Assembly (NCBI RefSeq): GCF_001293775.1
Contig: NZ_LGLN01000078.1
Span: 1-63,925 of the forward strand
Reading direction: 5' to 3'
DNA: 63,925 nucleotides
DNA from: Pseudomonas syringae pv. cilantro
Lineage (GTDB): Bacteria; Pseudomonadota; Gammaproteobacteria; Pseudomonadales; Pseudomonadaceae
In this document: one piece after another, positions 35,786-44,249 of the stretch
How positions within the stretch are numbered: position 1 is the stretch's first letter
Layout of the letters: the number at the start of each line of letters is the position of its first letter
The notes under the pieces: generated by a model
Databases searched by the model: none
The model's input: only the letters and a program-made list of their open reading frames with translations
What the model was told of the DNA's origin: nothing
Position numbers and translations under genes: made by a program

Positions 35786-36876
35786 CGGGCCGCAGAAACT
35801 CGCTCGACAATCGCCGCGCCCACTTGCTGAGTGGAAAGCGTGCCGCCCAGATCCGGCGTGATGTCGCCATTGGCGATCACCTGTTCGATAGCTGTGATGA
35901 TGTCGTCATGCGCCGTTGTGAATCGCTCATTGCCCTGACCGAGGAATTCCAGCATCAGGGCGCCGGACCAGATCATGGCGATTGGGTTGGCGATATTCTT
36001 GCCGAAGATGTCCGGGGCCGAGCCGTGCACCGGCTCGAACAGCGACGGAAAGTTGCGCTCCGGGTTGAGGTTGGCCGACGGTGCGATGCCGATGGTGCCG
36101 GCGCACGCCGGGCCGAGGTCGCTGAGGATGTCGCCGAACAGGTTGGAGGCCACCACCACGTCGAAGCGCTCGGGTTGCAGCACGAAGCGCGCACACAGGA
36201 TGTCGATGTGCTGCTTGTCCCAGCTGATGTCCGGGTACTGACTCGCCATGGCCTCGGTGCGTTTGTCCCAGTAGGGCATGCTGATCGCCATGCCGTTGGA
36301 TTTGGTCGCCGAAGTGACGTGCTTGCGCTCGCGTTTGCTTGCCATCTCGAAAGCAAATCTGAGAATGCGGTCGACACCGCGACGGGTGAACACCGATTCC
36401 TGCAAGACGAACTCGTTTTCGGTGTTTTCGAACATGATCCCGCCCAGCGACGAGTATTCGCCTTCGGTGTTTTCGCGTACCACGATGAAGTCGATGTCAC
36501 CCGGTTTGCGGTTGGCGAGCGGGCAGGGTACGCCGGGGAACAGTCGAACCGGGCGGATGTTGGCGTACTGATCGAACTCACGGCGAAACTTGAGCAACGA
36601 GCCCCACAGGGAAATGTGGTCGGGCACTTTGTCCGGCCAGCCCACGGCACCGAAGAAAATCGAATCGAAGCCTTTTAACTGGTCGAACCAGTCGTCCGGC
36701 ATCATCTTGCCGTGTTCCAGATAGTAATCGCAGCTGGCCCACTCGAAGTACTCGAATTCCAGGTCCAGCCCGTGTTTCGCAGCAACCGCCTGAACGACCT
36801 TGACCCCCTCGGGCAAGACTTCAAGACCGATGCCGTCTCCGGCAATGGCCGCGATACGCAGTTTTTTAGTGTTCAT
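35782..36876 (-). CDS. Tartrate dehydrogenase/decarboxylase-like enzyme
   Basis: The 364-residue enzyme is of the isocitrate/isopropylmalate dehydrogenase family, closest to the tartrate dehydrogenase (TtuC) or D-malate dehydrogenase (DmlA) group. Family features are IAGDGIGLEVLPEGV at the start, VVRENTEGEYSSLGG and SLFEPVHGSAPDIFGKNIANP. It would oxidatively decarboxylate a 2-hydroxy acid using NAD+ and a divalent metal. The start at 36876 was chosen (MNTKKLRIAAIAGDG); the open frame continues to 37002 into the regulator. A divergent LysR gene adjoins it. Confidence 0.87.
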   Translation of the reverse strand: MNTKKLRIAAIAGDGIGLEVLPEGVKVVQAVAAKHGLDLEFEYFEWASCDYYLEHGKMMPDDWFDQLKGFDSIFFGAVGWPDKVPDHISLWGSLLKFRREFDQYANIRPVRLFPGVPCPLANRKPGDIDFIVVRENTEGEYSSLGGIMFENTENEFVLQESVFTRRGVDRILRFAFEMASKRERKHVTSATKSNGMAISMPYWDKRTEAMASQYPDISWDKQHIDILCARFVLQPERFDVVVASNLFGDILSDLGPACAGTIGIAPSANLNPERNFPSLFEPVHGSAPDIFGKNIANPIAMIWSGALMLEFLGQGNERFTTAHDDIITAIEQVIANGDITPDLGGTLSTQQVGAAIVERVSAAR

Positions 36877-36953
36877 GGCCGACACTCCCGATGAGTGAAT
36901 TGTGATGAATAGGCTTGGAAGGACACCCATGCTATAAGCGCACGATATAAAGA

Positions 36954-36967
36954 TAATCAGCCGATTA
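36954..36967. promoter_or_regulatory. LysR-type operator candidate
   Basis: TAATC-AGCC-GATTA is a perfect 14-base inverted repeat in the 113-base region between the divergent tartrate dehydrogenase-like and LysR genes. It lies 22 bases before the LysR start, so autoregulation plus activation of the divergent gene is plausible. Confidence 0.5.
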
Positions 36968-36989
36968 ATGGATTGAGAAAACACGAATC

Positions 36990-37895
36990 GTGAACTATCC
37001 AAGCCTTGATGACCTGAACGTGTTCATTCACGTTGCGCGGCGTTCCAGCTTTGTCGGGGCGGCCAATGAATTGGGCATGTCTACTGCGTACGTCAGCAAG
37101 CGCGTCAAGTTGCTGGAGCAGAACATGGGTGTGGTGTTGCTGCACCGTTCCACGCGGCAGGTGTCGATCACCGAGGACGGCGAGCGGGTCTACGAGTGGG
37201 CCAAGGGCATTCTTGAGTCCGTGCAGCAGATGAGCGATGAAGTGGCGGCGTTGCACGGCGAACCGAGCGGCCTGTTGCGTGTGGTCAGCAGTCAGGGCTT
37301 CGGCCGGCGCTTTGTTGCGCCGGCCTTGTCAGAGCTGGCGGCGCGTTACCCGAAGCTGGATATCCGGCTGGATATTCAGGATCGGCTGGTCGACCTGATC
37401 GAGGAGGGCGTGGATCTGGACATCCGCGTCGGTAACCAGATCGCTCCGCACCTGCGCGCCCGCCATCTGGCCCGCAACTGGCGCGTCTTGTGCGCAAGCC
37501 CGGCGTATCTGCTGCGCCAGGGCACGCCGGTCAATCCGGGTGAACTGGCCAACCACGATTGCCTGGTGATCAAGGAACGTGATCGGCCATTTGGCATCTG
37601 GCATCTGCACGGGCCGCAAGGCGCAGAAACGGTGAAGGTGACCGGCAGTCTGTCGACCAACCATGGCGAAATTGCCCGCCAGTGGTGCCTGGACGGGCGA
37701 GGGCTGTTATTGCGTTCGCTCTGGGATGTGCGCACCGACCTGGCCGAAGGTCGGCTGATCCAGGTTCTGCCGGAGTATCGGCAGGATGCAGATATCTGGG
37801 CGGTGCACACTTCACCGCTGATGAGCTCGGCGAAAATTCGCGTCACAGTGGAATTCCTGCGCGATTACTTCGCCGTGCATCACGCGCCCGTCTGA
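36990..37895 (+). CDS. LysR-family regulator (DmlR/TtuA-like)
   Basis: The 301-residue LysR protein starts at GTG 36990 (MNYPSLDDLNVFIHVARRSSF). The winged helix spans about residues 8-48 (FVGAANELGMSTAYVSKRVKLLEQNMGVVLLHR). It resembles DmlR-type regulators paired with tartrate or D-malate dehydrogenases, in keeping with the divergent neighbour. The co-inducer is probably the dehydrogenase substrate, which is inference. Confidence 0.87.
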   Translation: MNYPSLDDLNVFIHVARRSSFVGAANELGMSTAYVSKRVKLLEQNMGVVLLHRSTRQVSITEDGERVYEWAKGILESVQQMSDEVAALHGEPSGLLRVVSSQGFGRRFVAPALSELAARYPKLDIRLDIQDRLVDLIEEGVDLDIRVGNQIAPHLRARHLARNWRVLCASPAYLLRQGTPVNPGELANHDCLVIKERDRPFGIWHLHGPQGAETVKVTGSLSTNHGEIARQWCLDGRGLLLRSLWDVRTDLAEGRLIQVLPEYRQDADIWAVHTSPLMSSAKIRVTVEFLRDYFAVHHAPV

Positions 37896-37902
37896 TTCAG
37901 AG

Positions 37903-39057
37903 TCAGTGCGCCCCGGCTGCCTTGTTCAGGTCGCTGTCGGTCCACTCGGTGTAGATACACGCGTCGGCGGCGGCCCAGCGCACTCGCACCGGATCGCCGG
38001 CCTTGAGCGGCATGCCTGTGGCCGACAAGGCTTTGACGGTCATCGCCATGCCACCGGTGGTCACCACCGAGCAGGTCTGGCTCTCACCGAGAAACAGCAC
38101 TTCGGTGACATTCGCGCTGACTTCGTTCCAGCCGGCTTCCAGTGGCGTGGCGGCTGTCTGGGAAACGCTCAACGCCTGAGCCTTCTCCGGACGCACCATC
38201 AGCAGCACGTCTTGATCAGTCTTGAGCCCCGACGTCAGGCGAATCGCCAGCGAACTGCCTTCGAACGTGGCCACGGCGTTGCCCTGTGCCTTGAGCTTCA
38301 GGAAGTTGGAGTTACCGAGAAACGAAGCCACAAAGGCATTCGGCGGGTTCTGATACAGATCGTAACCGCTGCCCAGACCGACAATCTTGCCGTGGCTGAA
38401 AATCGCAATGCGCTGGGACAGGCGCATGGCCTCTTCCTGATCGTGGGTCACGTAAACAATGGTGATGCCCAGCCGACGGTGCAGTTGACGCAGTTCATCC
38501 TGCAAGTCTTCGCGCAGTTTCTTGTCCAGCGCGCCGAGTGGTTCATCCATCAGCAGGATGCGCGGTTCGTAGACCAGCGCTCGGGCGATGGCGACCCGTT
38601 GCTGCTGGCCGCCTGACAGCTGTGAAGGGCGGCGGTGAGCGAATTCTTCCAGCTGGACCAGCTTGAGCATCGCATCGACTTTCTTCTCGCGCTCGGCCGT
38701 CGGCAGCTTGCGGATGGCCAGCGGGAAGGCAATGTTGTCGCGAACCGACAGGTGCGGAAACAGCGAATAACGCTGGAACACCATGCCGATATCACGCTTG
38801 TGCGGCGGCACATTCACCAGTGATTTGCCGCCCACCAGAATCTCGCCTGAACTGGGGGTTTCGAAACCGGCCAGCATCGACAGCGTGGTGCTTTTGCCCG
38901 AGCCACTGGAACCCAGAAAGGTCAGAAACTCGCCCTCCTGGATATCCAGGGAAATGTCGTCGACGGCGGCAAAGTTGCCGTAATGCTTGTTCAGGTTGCA
39001 CAGCGCGACCAGCGGTTTTTGCTGTGGCTGGGCGGAGTCTTTGATCACGGCACTCAT
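37903..39057 (-). CDS. Spermidine/putrescine-type ABC ATPase
   Basis: The 384-residue ATPase is of the PotA/UgpC size class: an ABC domain (Walker A GSSGSGKST, signature LSGGQQQRV, Walker B ILLMDEPLGALD) and a C-terminal TOBE domain. The start is ATG 39057 (MSAVIKDSAQ), overlapping the permease stop by four bases; the longer frame to 39741 only reads the permease out of frame. It is the last gene of a four-gene importer unit. The substrate is unknown; the paralogues import polyamines, opines or similar compounds. Confidence 0.88.
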   Translation of the reverse strand: MSAVIKDSAQPQQKPLVALCNLNKHYGNFAAVDDISLDIQEGEFLTFLGSSGSGKSTTLSMLAGFETPSSGEILVGGKSLVNVPPHKRDIGMVFQRYSLFPHLSVRDNIAFPLAIRKLPTAEREKKVDAMLKLVQLEEFAHRRPSQLSGGQQQRVAIARALVYEPRILLMDEPLGALDKKLREDLQDELRQLHRRLGITIVYVTHDQEEAMRLSQRIAIFSHGKIVGLGSGYDLYQNPPNAFVASFLGNSNFLKLKAQGNAVATFEGSSLAIRLTSGLKTDQDVLLMVRPEKAQALSVSQTAATPLEAGWNEVSANVTEVLFLGESQTCSVVTTGGMAMTVKALSATGMPLKAGDPVRVRWAAADACIYTEWTDSDLNKAAGAH

Positions 39058-39869
39058 GAAATACTCCTGGCTTCGTTGCGACGACGCAGGGTCGCAGCGA
39101 TGAACATGATCACCACCGACAGTGCGATCAGCAGCGTTGAGGCGACAGCGATGACGGGCGTCAGGTCCTGACGCAGCGTGGTCCACATTTTCACGGGAAG
39201 GGTCTGCAGGGTCGGGCTGGCCATCATCACGCTCAGCACCACTTCGTCCCACGACACCAGAAACGCGAACAGCGCGCCGGCCATCATGCCCGGCCGGATA
39301 CCGGGGAAGGTCACCTTGTAGATCGCCTGCAAACGCGATGCGCCGCAGATCACCGCAGCATCCTCGATGGACTGATCGAACAGCTTCAGCGAGTTGATGA
39401 TCGAGATGATGGTGAACGGCAGGGCGACGATCACGTGACTGACGACGAAGGAAAACAGCGTGCCGGTGTAACCGAGTTTGAGGAACAGCGCATACACCGC
39501 CACGGCGATGATCACCAGCGGCACGATCATCGGCAGGGTGAACACACCGTACAGCATGTCGCGTCCCGGAAACCGGCCGCGTACCAGGGCAAAGGCGGTC
39601 GGCAGGCCCAGTGCTACCGAGGCGATGGTGGTCAGTATCGCGACCTTGAGGCTGGACATCGCCGCCGCCATCCAGTCCGGGTTGGAAAAGAACTGCTGAT
39701 ACCACTTCAACGTCCAGCCAGGCGGAGGAAACACCAGCCACTGCGATGAGCCAAACGACAGCAGAATGATGAACAGGATCGGCAGCAGCAGAAACAGCGC
39801 GATCACCGCTGTGGTCAGGTACAGGCCCGTGCGCAGACCCGGGCTCATGGCATTGGGTGTCAGGAGCAT
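39054..39869 (-). CDS. ABC permease (PotC-like)
   Basis: The 271-residue inner-membrane permease has six predicted segments, with the cytoplasmic EAA-like loop in EDAAVICGASRLQAIYKVTFPGIRPG. It pairs with the upstream permease. It starts six bases after that gene's stop and overlaps the ATPase gene by four bases. Confidence 0.88.
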   Translation of the reverse strand: MLLTPNAMSPGLRTGLYLTTAVIALFLLLPILFIILLSFGSSQWLVFPPPGWTLKWYQQFFSNPDWMAAAMSSLKVAILTTIASVALGLPTAFALVRGRFPGRDMLYGVFTLPMIVPLVIIAVAVYALFLKLGYTGTLFSFVVSHVIVALPFTIISIINSLKLFDQSIEDAAVICGASRLQAIYKVTFPGIRPGMMAGALFAFLVSWDEVVLSVMMASPTLQTLPVKMWTTLRQDLTPVIAVASTLLIALSVVIMFIAATLRRRNEARSIS

Positions 39870-39875
39870 GGCGGT

Positions 39876-40814
39876 TTACCTCGCGTTACTGGCGCCGACC
39901 GGAGATTCCGGCTGGAGCTTCAGGTAGAAGTAGAAAAGCACCAGCGTGATCAGCACCAGCAACGCAGCGGCGGCACTGGCCAGCCCCCAGTTGAGGAACG
40001 ATTGCACCTGCTGAACGATGAACTCAGGCAGCATCATGTTCTGTGCGCCGCCCAGCAGCGCGGGCGTGACGTAGTAACCGAGCGACATGACGAATACCAT
40101 CAGGCCTCCGGAAAACAGCCCTGGACGGCACAGCGGCAGAAACACCCGGAAAAAATTGCTCCACGGGCTCGCGCCGCAGATCGAACCGGCCTGCAACACC
40201 ATCGGGTCGATGGCCTGCATGGTCGCCTGTAACGGCAGGACAATGAACGGAATCATGATGTAGCTCATGCCGATCACCACGCCGGTCAGGTTGTGGACCA
40301 TTTCCAGCGGCTGATCGATGACGCCCATGCCCATCAGCGCCTTGTTGATTACCCCGGAAGCCTGCAGCAATACCAGCCACGAATAGGTGCGGGCCAGCAG
40401 GCTGGTCCACATCGACAGCAGCACGATATTGAGAATCCAGCGTCCCCAGCCGCGTGGCACCAGGGTAATCACCCAGGCCAGCGGGAAGCCCAGCAACAGG
40501 CTGAACAGCGTGACCAGCCCGGCAACCGAGAAAGTGTTCAGCAAAACTCTGGAATAGGCCGAGTTGGCGAACAGTTGCTCGTAGTTGCCCAGGCCGGGCA
40601 CTGGTTCAAGTACACCGCGCAGCAGCAAACCAATCAACGGCGCGAAGAAAAACAGCCCTAGAAACAGCAGCGCCGGCAGCAGGTTGCGGCTGCCACGCCA
40701 GCGCTGTGCGAGGGAAGGGGATGGCTGCATGCTCGTCGCCTTGTGGTAGGCCGCGCCGGCAGTGCTGTGCGCACCACCGGCCGGGTTGGGTTGACGAGAG
40801 ACGGCAGCCGTCAT
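39876..40814 (-). CDS. ABC permease (PotB-like)
   Basis: The permease has about 312 residues when started at 40814 (MTAAVSRQPNPAG). A hydrophilic N-terminus of about 45 residues precedes the first membrane segment (LLPALLFLGLFFFAPLIGLLL). The EAA-like loop is QAGSICGASPWSNFFRVFLPLCRPG. It starts two bases after the binding-protein stop. Starts further upstream, to 40874, would overlap the binding-protein gene. Confidence 0.85.
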   Translation of the reverse strand: MTAAVSRQPNPAGGAHSTAGAAYHKATSMQPSPSLAQRWRGSRNLLPALLFLGLFFFAPLIGLLLRGVLEPVPGLGNYEQLFANSAYSRVLLNTFSVAGLVTLFSLLLGFPLAWVITLVPRGWGRWILNIVLLSMWTSLLARTYSWLVLLQASGVINKALMGMGVIDQPLEMVHNLTGVVIGMSYIMIPFIVLPLQATMQAIDPMVLQAGSICGASPWSNFFRVFLPLCRPGLFSGGLMVFVMSLGYYVTPALLGGAQNMMLPEFIVQQVQSFLNWGLASAAAALLVLITLVLFYFYLKLQPESPVGASNAR

Positions 40815-40816
40815 TT

Positions 40817-41842
40817 TTATTTGACCAGCCATTCGTTCCACCGTGTCGCAATGTCCGCACCGTTCTTGGCCCAATAGGCGAAGTCGAGGGTGATCTGGTC
40901 GGCGACATGCGCGGTCGGCAGGTTAGGTGCCAGCGTGGAGTCCAGTCGCGCCACGCTTTGGGTATTGACCGGCGCGTAGGCGCTGAGGTTGGAGAAGTCG
41001 GCCTGGCCTTTGGCGCTGGTCGCGTTGGCGATGAAATTCATCGCAGCGGCCTTGTTTTTGGCGCCTTTGGGCACCACCAGAAAATCAGCCATGACCAGGT
41101 TCTGCTTCCAGCTCACGCCCACCGGTGCGCCGTCCTGTTGCAGGGCGTAGACCCGGCCGTTCCACATCTGGCCCATCGACACTTCGCCGGAAGCCAGCAG
41201 TTGTTGCGATTGCGCCCCGCCGCCCCACCAGACGATGTCTTTCTTGATGGTGTCGAGTTTCTTGAAAGCGCGATCGAGGTCCAGAGGGTACAGCTTGTCA
41301 GGCGCTACGCCGTCCGCCAGCAGGGCCAGCTCGAGTACGCCGGGGCTAGGCCATTTGTACAGGGCGCGTTTGCCGGGGTAGGTCTTGGTGTCGAACATGG
41401 CGGACCAGTCCGCAGGCGGCTTGGCGCCTACTTTGCTCTCGTTGAAGCCGAGGACGAAGGAGAAGAAGAACGAGCCTGCGCCATGATCGGTGACAAAACG
41501 CTTGTCGATCTCGTCGCGCTTGATGGTGTTGAAGTCCAGCGGCTCCAGCAAGCCTTCGCTGGCGGCGCGCAGGGCGAAGTCTGCTTCGACATCGACCACG
41601 TCCCACTGCACGTTACCGCTTTCGACCATGGCCTTGAGTTTGCCGTAGTCGGTCGGCCCGTCCTGCACGACGGTAATGCCACTGGCTTTGCTGAAGGGGG
41701 CTGCCCAGGCTTCTTTCTGGAAGTCCTGGGTGGAACCGCCCCAGCTCACGAAATTGACGCTTTCGGCAGCGATAGCGGCAACGCTCGATATAGCCAGCAC
41801 CCCGGCTGCCAGGACTGCCGTTGCACGTTTGTTCAACACCAT
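40817..41842 (-). CDS. ABC extracellular binding protein (PotD-like)
   Basis: The 341-residue periplasmic binding protein is the first gene of the importer unit. A signal peptide (LNKRATAVLAAGVLAISSVAAIAA) precedes SVNFVSWGGSTQDFQKEAW. GAGG lies eight bases before ATG 41842; an in-frame GTG at 41848 is an alternative. The family is that of spermidine/putrescine and related binding proteins, but I cannot predict the ligand. Its promoter carries two copies of the GntR-type motif. A 7-bp stem-loop (AGCGGGC/GCCCGCT, 41870-41890) lies just before the ribosome-binding site and might affect translation. Confidence 0.87.
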   Translation of the reverse strand: MVLNKRATAVLAAGVLAISSVAAIAAESVNFVSWGGSTQDFQKEAWAAPFSKASGITVVQDGPTDYGKLKAMVESGNVQWDVVDVEADFALRAASEGLLEPLDFNTIKRDEIDKRFVTDHGAGSFFFSFVLGFNESKVGAKPPADWSAMFDTKTYPGKRALYKWPSPGVLELALLADGVAPDKLYPLDLDRAFKKLDTIKKDIVWWGGGAQSQQLLASGEVSMGQMWNGRVYALQQDGAPVGVSWKQNLVMADFLVVPKGAKNKAAAMNFIANATSAKGQADFSNLSAYAPVNTQSVARLDSTLAPNLPTAHVADQITLDFAYWAKNGADIATRWNEWLVK

Positions 41843-41993
41843 GTTCACGCCCTCATTTGTTGTGTTTTGAGCGGGCTTTTGTCGCCCGCTTAGTCGGGAG
41901 CAGTCGGTCCAGTGGGCCTCGAAACTTGAAACGGTCAGGTGCTTTTATTGATGCTGTCCCGTGCCGGGTGTACCTGACAAAACTTACGATTTA

Positions 41994-42018
41994 TGGAATG
42001 CCATATTATGGTATTCCA
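41994..42018. promoter_or_regulatory. Double GntR-type operator of the ABC importer
   Basis: TGGAATGCCA (41994-42003) and TGGTATTCCA (42009-42018) are two close relatives of TGGTATACCA. Together they form an 11-bp-arm inverted repeat centred at 42006, with one mismatch. They lie about 150 bases upstream of the binding-protein start, in a promoter region with nothing else recognised. Confidence 0.65.
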
Positions 42019-42111
42019 AACTTTCTGCAAGGGTTTTGCCCTGTCCAAATGCCTTCATTCGGTGCTTTTCAAGCGTGAAACCCAGGGGGACAAAGGCCGT
42101 TCGTCACCGCA

Positions 42112-43221
42112 TCAGCCGGGAAACGGAATGCTTTCAATCACTTCCAGATCGTAGCCGGTCAGGCCGGCGTATTTCAGCGGTGGGCCGAGATGGCGCAACT
42201 TGCCGACGCCCAGGTCCTGCAAGATCTGCGCACCAGTACCGACTTCGGAATAGATGCGCGATTGCGAACGTGTGTACTGCCGGGGCGGTTGAGTGAGTTG
42301 CGGAATGCGCTCCAGCAAGGCTTGGGAGGATTCGTGATTGGCCAACACCACAACCACGCCACGACCTTCTTCGGCGACCCGTTGCAGAGCCGCCCATAAC
42401 GTCCAGCTGGGCGGGCCGGTGTATTCGGCACCGACCAGGTCACGCAGTGGATCGACCACATGCACGCGCACCAGCGTGGGGTCGTCACGGCGAATCTCGC
42501 CCATCACCATGGCCATGTGCACGCCACCTTCGATGCGGTCTTCGTAGCTGAACAGGCGGAAGGTGCCATGCACCGTGGGCAGTTCGCGCTCACCGATTCT
42601 GACGATGGTGTGTTCGGTGCTCAGCCGGTAGTGAATCAGGTCGGCAATGGTGCCGATGCGAATGCCGTGTTTTTCCGCGAACCGCTCCAGGTCCGGACGC
42701 CGCGCCATGCTGCCGTCGTCGTTCATGACTTCGACAATCACCGAGGCGGGCGTAAAACCGGCCAGCCTTGCGAGATCGCAACCTGCCTCGGTGTGACCGG
42801 CGCGAGTAAGTACGCCGCCGTCCCGCGCACGCAACGGGAAGATATGGCCTGGCTGCACGAGGTCTTCGGGAATTGCAGCCGGATTGACCGCCGCCTGCAC
42901 CGTGCGGGCTCGATCCGCAGCGCTGATGCCGGTGGTCACGCCGGTGGTGGCCTCGATGGACACCGTGAAGGCCGTGGCGAATACGCTGCCATTGCTCGGC
43001 ACCATCTGTTCCAGGCCCAGACGCTGGCAATGCTCATCGGTCAGCGTCAGACAGATCAGCCCGCGTGCCTCACGGGCCATGAAGCTGATGGCCTGCGCCG
43101 AACAGCAGTCGGCGGCCAGCAGCAGATCGCCTTCGTTCTCCCGGTCTTCGTCGTCGACCAGTAAGACCATCTTGCCCTGGCGGTAGTCTTCAATAATGTC
43201 TTCGATGCGATCGGATGCCAT
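42112..43221 (-). CDS. ribB: 3,4-dihydroxy-2-butanone-4-phosphate synthase paralogue (RibB-like)
   Basis: The 369-residue protein has an N-terminal DHBP synthase domain, with metal/substrate residues in DDEDRENEGDL (about 23-33) and RAGHTEAGCDLARLAG. The enzyme converts ribulose 5-phosphate to a riboflavin precursor. The C-terminal half is GTP-cyclohydrolase-II-like but lacks the zinc-binding cysteine cluster (no SxRCDCG-type motif), so it should not perform that reaction. The RibB-domain alone is probably active. A TGGTATACCA palindrome lies 35 bases upstream. This is likely a paralogue of a housekeeping copy elsewhere. Confidence 0.85.
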   Translation of the reverse strand: MASDRIEDIIEDYRQGKMVLLVDDEDRENEGDLLLAADCCSAQAISFMAREARGLICLTLTDEHCQRLGLEQMVPSNGSVFATAFTVSIEATTGVTTGISAADRARTVQAAVNPAAIPEDLVQPGHIFPLRARDGGVLTRAGHTEAGCDLARLAGFTPASVIVEVMNDDGSMARRPDLERFAEKHGIRIGTIADLIHYRLSTEHTIVRIGERELPTVHGTFRLFSYEDRIEGGVHMAMVMGEIRRDDPTLVRVHVVDPLRDLVGAEYTGPPSWTLWAALQRVAEEGRGVVVVLANHESSQALLERIPQLTQPPRQYTRSQSRIYSEVGTGAQILQDLGVGKLRHLGPPLKYAGLTGYDLEVIESIPFPG

Positions 43222-43255
43222 GCTCGGGATCCCGGTTTAATGGATGACTAAATCG

Positions 43256-43265
43256 TGGTATACCA
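43256..43265. promoter_or_regulatory. GntR-type operator of ribB
   Basis: A perfect TGGTATACCA palindrome lies between the divergent ribB and DUF1330 genes, 35 bases from the ribB start and 51 from the DUF1330 start. It could control either or both. Confidence 0.65.
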
Positions 43266-43315
43266 TAAGACAGAATATTTCACAGATTCCCAATCAATGA
43301 AACAGTGAGATCGTG

Positions 43316-43606
43316 ATGAAGGCTTATTGGATTGCGCACGTCGATGTGACCGACCCTCAGCAGTACAGCGAATACACCCAGCGCGCGCCAGCCGCTTTCC
43401 AGTTATATGGTGGGAAATTTCTCGCTCGCGGCGGTCGATCAGAAGCCATTGAAGGGCGAGCGACGCCGCAACGCACGGTGATTATCGAGTTTGAATCCTA
43501 TGAACAGGCGGTTGCCTGCTATAAGTCACCCGAATACCAGGACGCCATGAGCCATCGGCAGGGCGCATCGAAGGCTGAAATCGTGATAGTGGAGGGGCAG
43601 CTGTAA
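43316..43606 (+). CDS. DUF1330 protein
   Basis: The 96-residue ferredoxin-like-fold protein starts at ATG 43316 (MKAYWIAHVDVTDPQQYSEY), typical of DUF1330. GTGAG lies seven bases before it. Conserved stretches are GGKFLARGG and RTVIIEFESYEQAVACYKSPEYQ. The family function is unknown; members often sit in catabolic gene clusters. It diverges from ribB. Confidence 0.85.
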   Translation: MKAYWIAHVDVTDPQQYSEYTQRAPAAFQLYGGKFLARGGRSEAIEGRATPQRTVIIEFESYEQAVACYKSPEYQDAMSHRQGASKAEIVIVEGQL

Positions 43607-43612
43607 ACTTGA

Positions 43613-43633
43613 GCTTCAAGCTTCAAGCTTCAA
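43613..43633. repeat. Three heptamer tandem repeats
   Basis: GCTTCAA occurs three times in a row directly downstream of the DUF1330 gene, followed by GCC. The run contains overlapping AAGCTT palindromes and may be a 3'-end structure. Confidence 0.6.
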
Positions 43634-43684
43634 GCCAGAAGCAAAATCACGTGCGCCTCGGACCGCTTCGCTTGCAGCTGCTCT

Positions 43685-44248
43685 TCACCTTATAAAGTGG
43701 ACTTTTCCAGTGTCATCGTTGCCGATGTAGATGCCGTACACACCGGCCTGGCGCTCTTCAATATAGCGTTCCAGTATCTGGCGGATGGCGGGGTAGTAGA
43801 TGCTGTCCCAGGGAATGTCTTCGGGGGCGAAGAATTTGTAATCGAGGGTTTCCGGGCCGAAGCGGCCGGTGATTTCCAGAGCAATGGCGCGGAACACGAT
43901 GTACACCTCGCTGATCCGCGGCACGCTGAAAATCGAGTAGGGCGAGAGGATTTCAGCGCGCACGCCGCTCTCTTCCCAGACTTCACGCAAGGCCGCCTGC
44001 TCGGTGGTTTCGCCACTTTCCATGAACCCGGCGGGCAGTGTCCAGGTGCCGGGACGTGGCGGGATGGCGCGCTGGCAAAGCAGATATTTGCCTTCTTGCT
44101 CGATGATGCAGCCCGCGATGATTTTCGGATTGACGTAGTGAACGTACTGACAGCCGCCACAGATCAACCGCGCATGGGTGTCGCCCGAAGGGATACGCTG
44201 AACCAGGTCAGCGCCACCGCATTGAGGACAGAAGCGCGGTGTGGCCAT
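43685..44248 (-). CDS. NUDIX hydrolase with zinc ribbon
   Basis: The 187-residue protein has a zinc-ribbon with C7, C10, C30 and C33, then a Nudix box GFMESGETTEQAALREVWEESG (74-95), matching GX5EX7REUXEEXGU. It would cleave a nucleoside diphosphate linked to another moiety, such as NADH, ADP-ribose or FAD. It starts one base after the GntR stop codon, so it is probably co-transcribed with the regulator. A role in nucleotide-cofactor turnover would suit the flavin theme of the locus, which is inference. Confidence 0.87.
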   Translation of the reverse strand: MATPRFCPQCGGADLVQRIPSGDTHARLICGGCQYVHYVNPKIIAGCIIEQEGKYLLCQRAIPPRPGTWTLPAGFMESGETTEQAALREVWEESGVRAEILSPYSIFSVPRISEVYIVFRAIALEITGRFGPETLDYKFFAPEDIPWDSIYYPAIRQILERYIEERQAGVYGIYIGNDDTGKVHFIR

Positions 44249-44249
44249 T

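Noticed and set aside
39057..39741. Long 5' extension of the ABC ATPase frame
   Set aside because: It is the permease gene read in another frame; ATG 39057 with the ATGA overlap is the proper start.
42112..43221. Full bifunctional RibBA call
   Set aside because: The GTP cyclohydrolase II zinc cysteines are absent.
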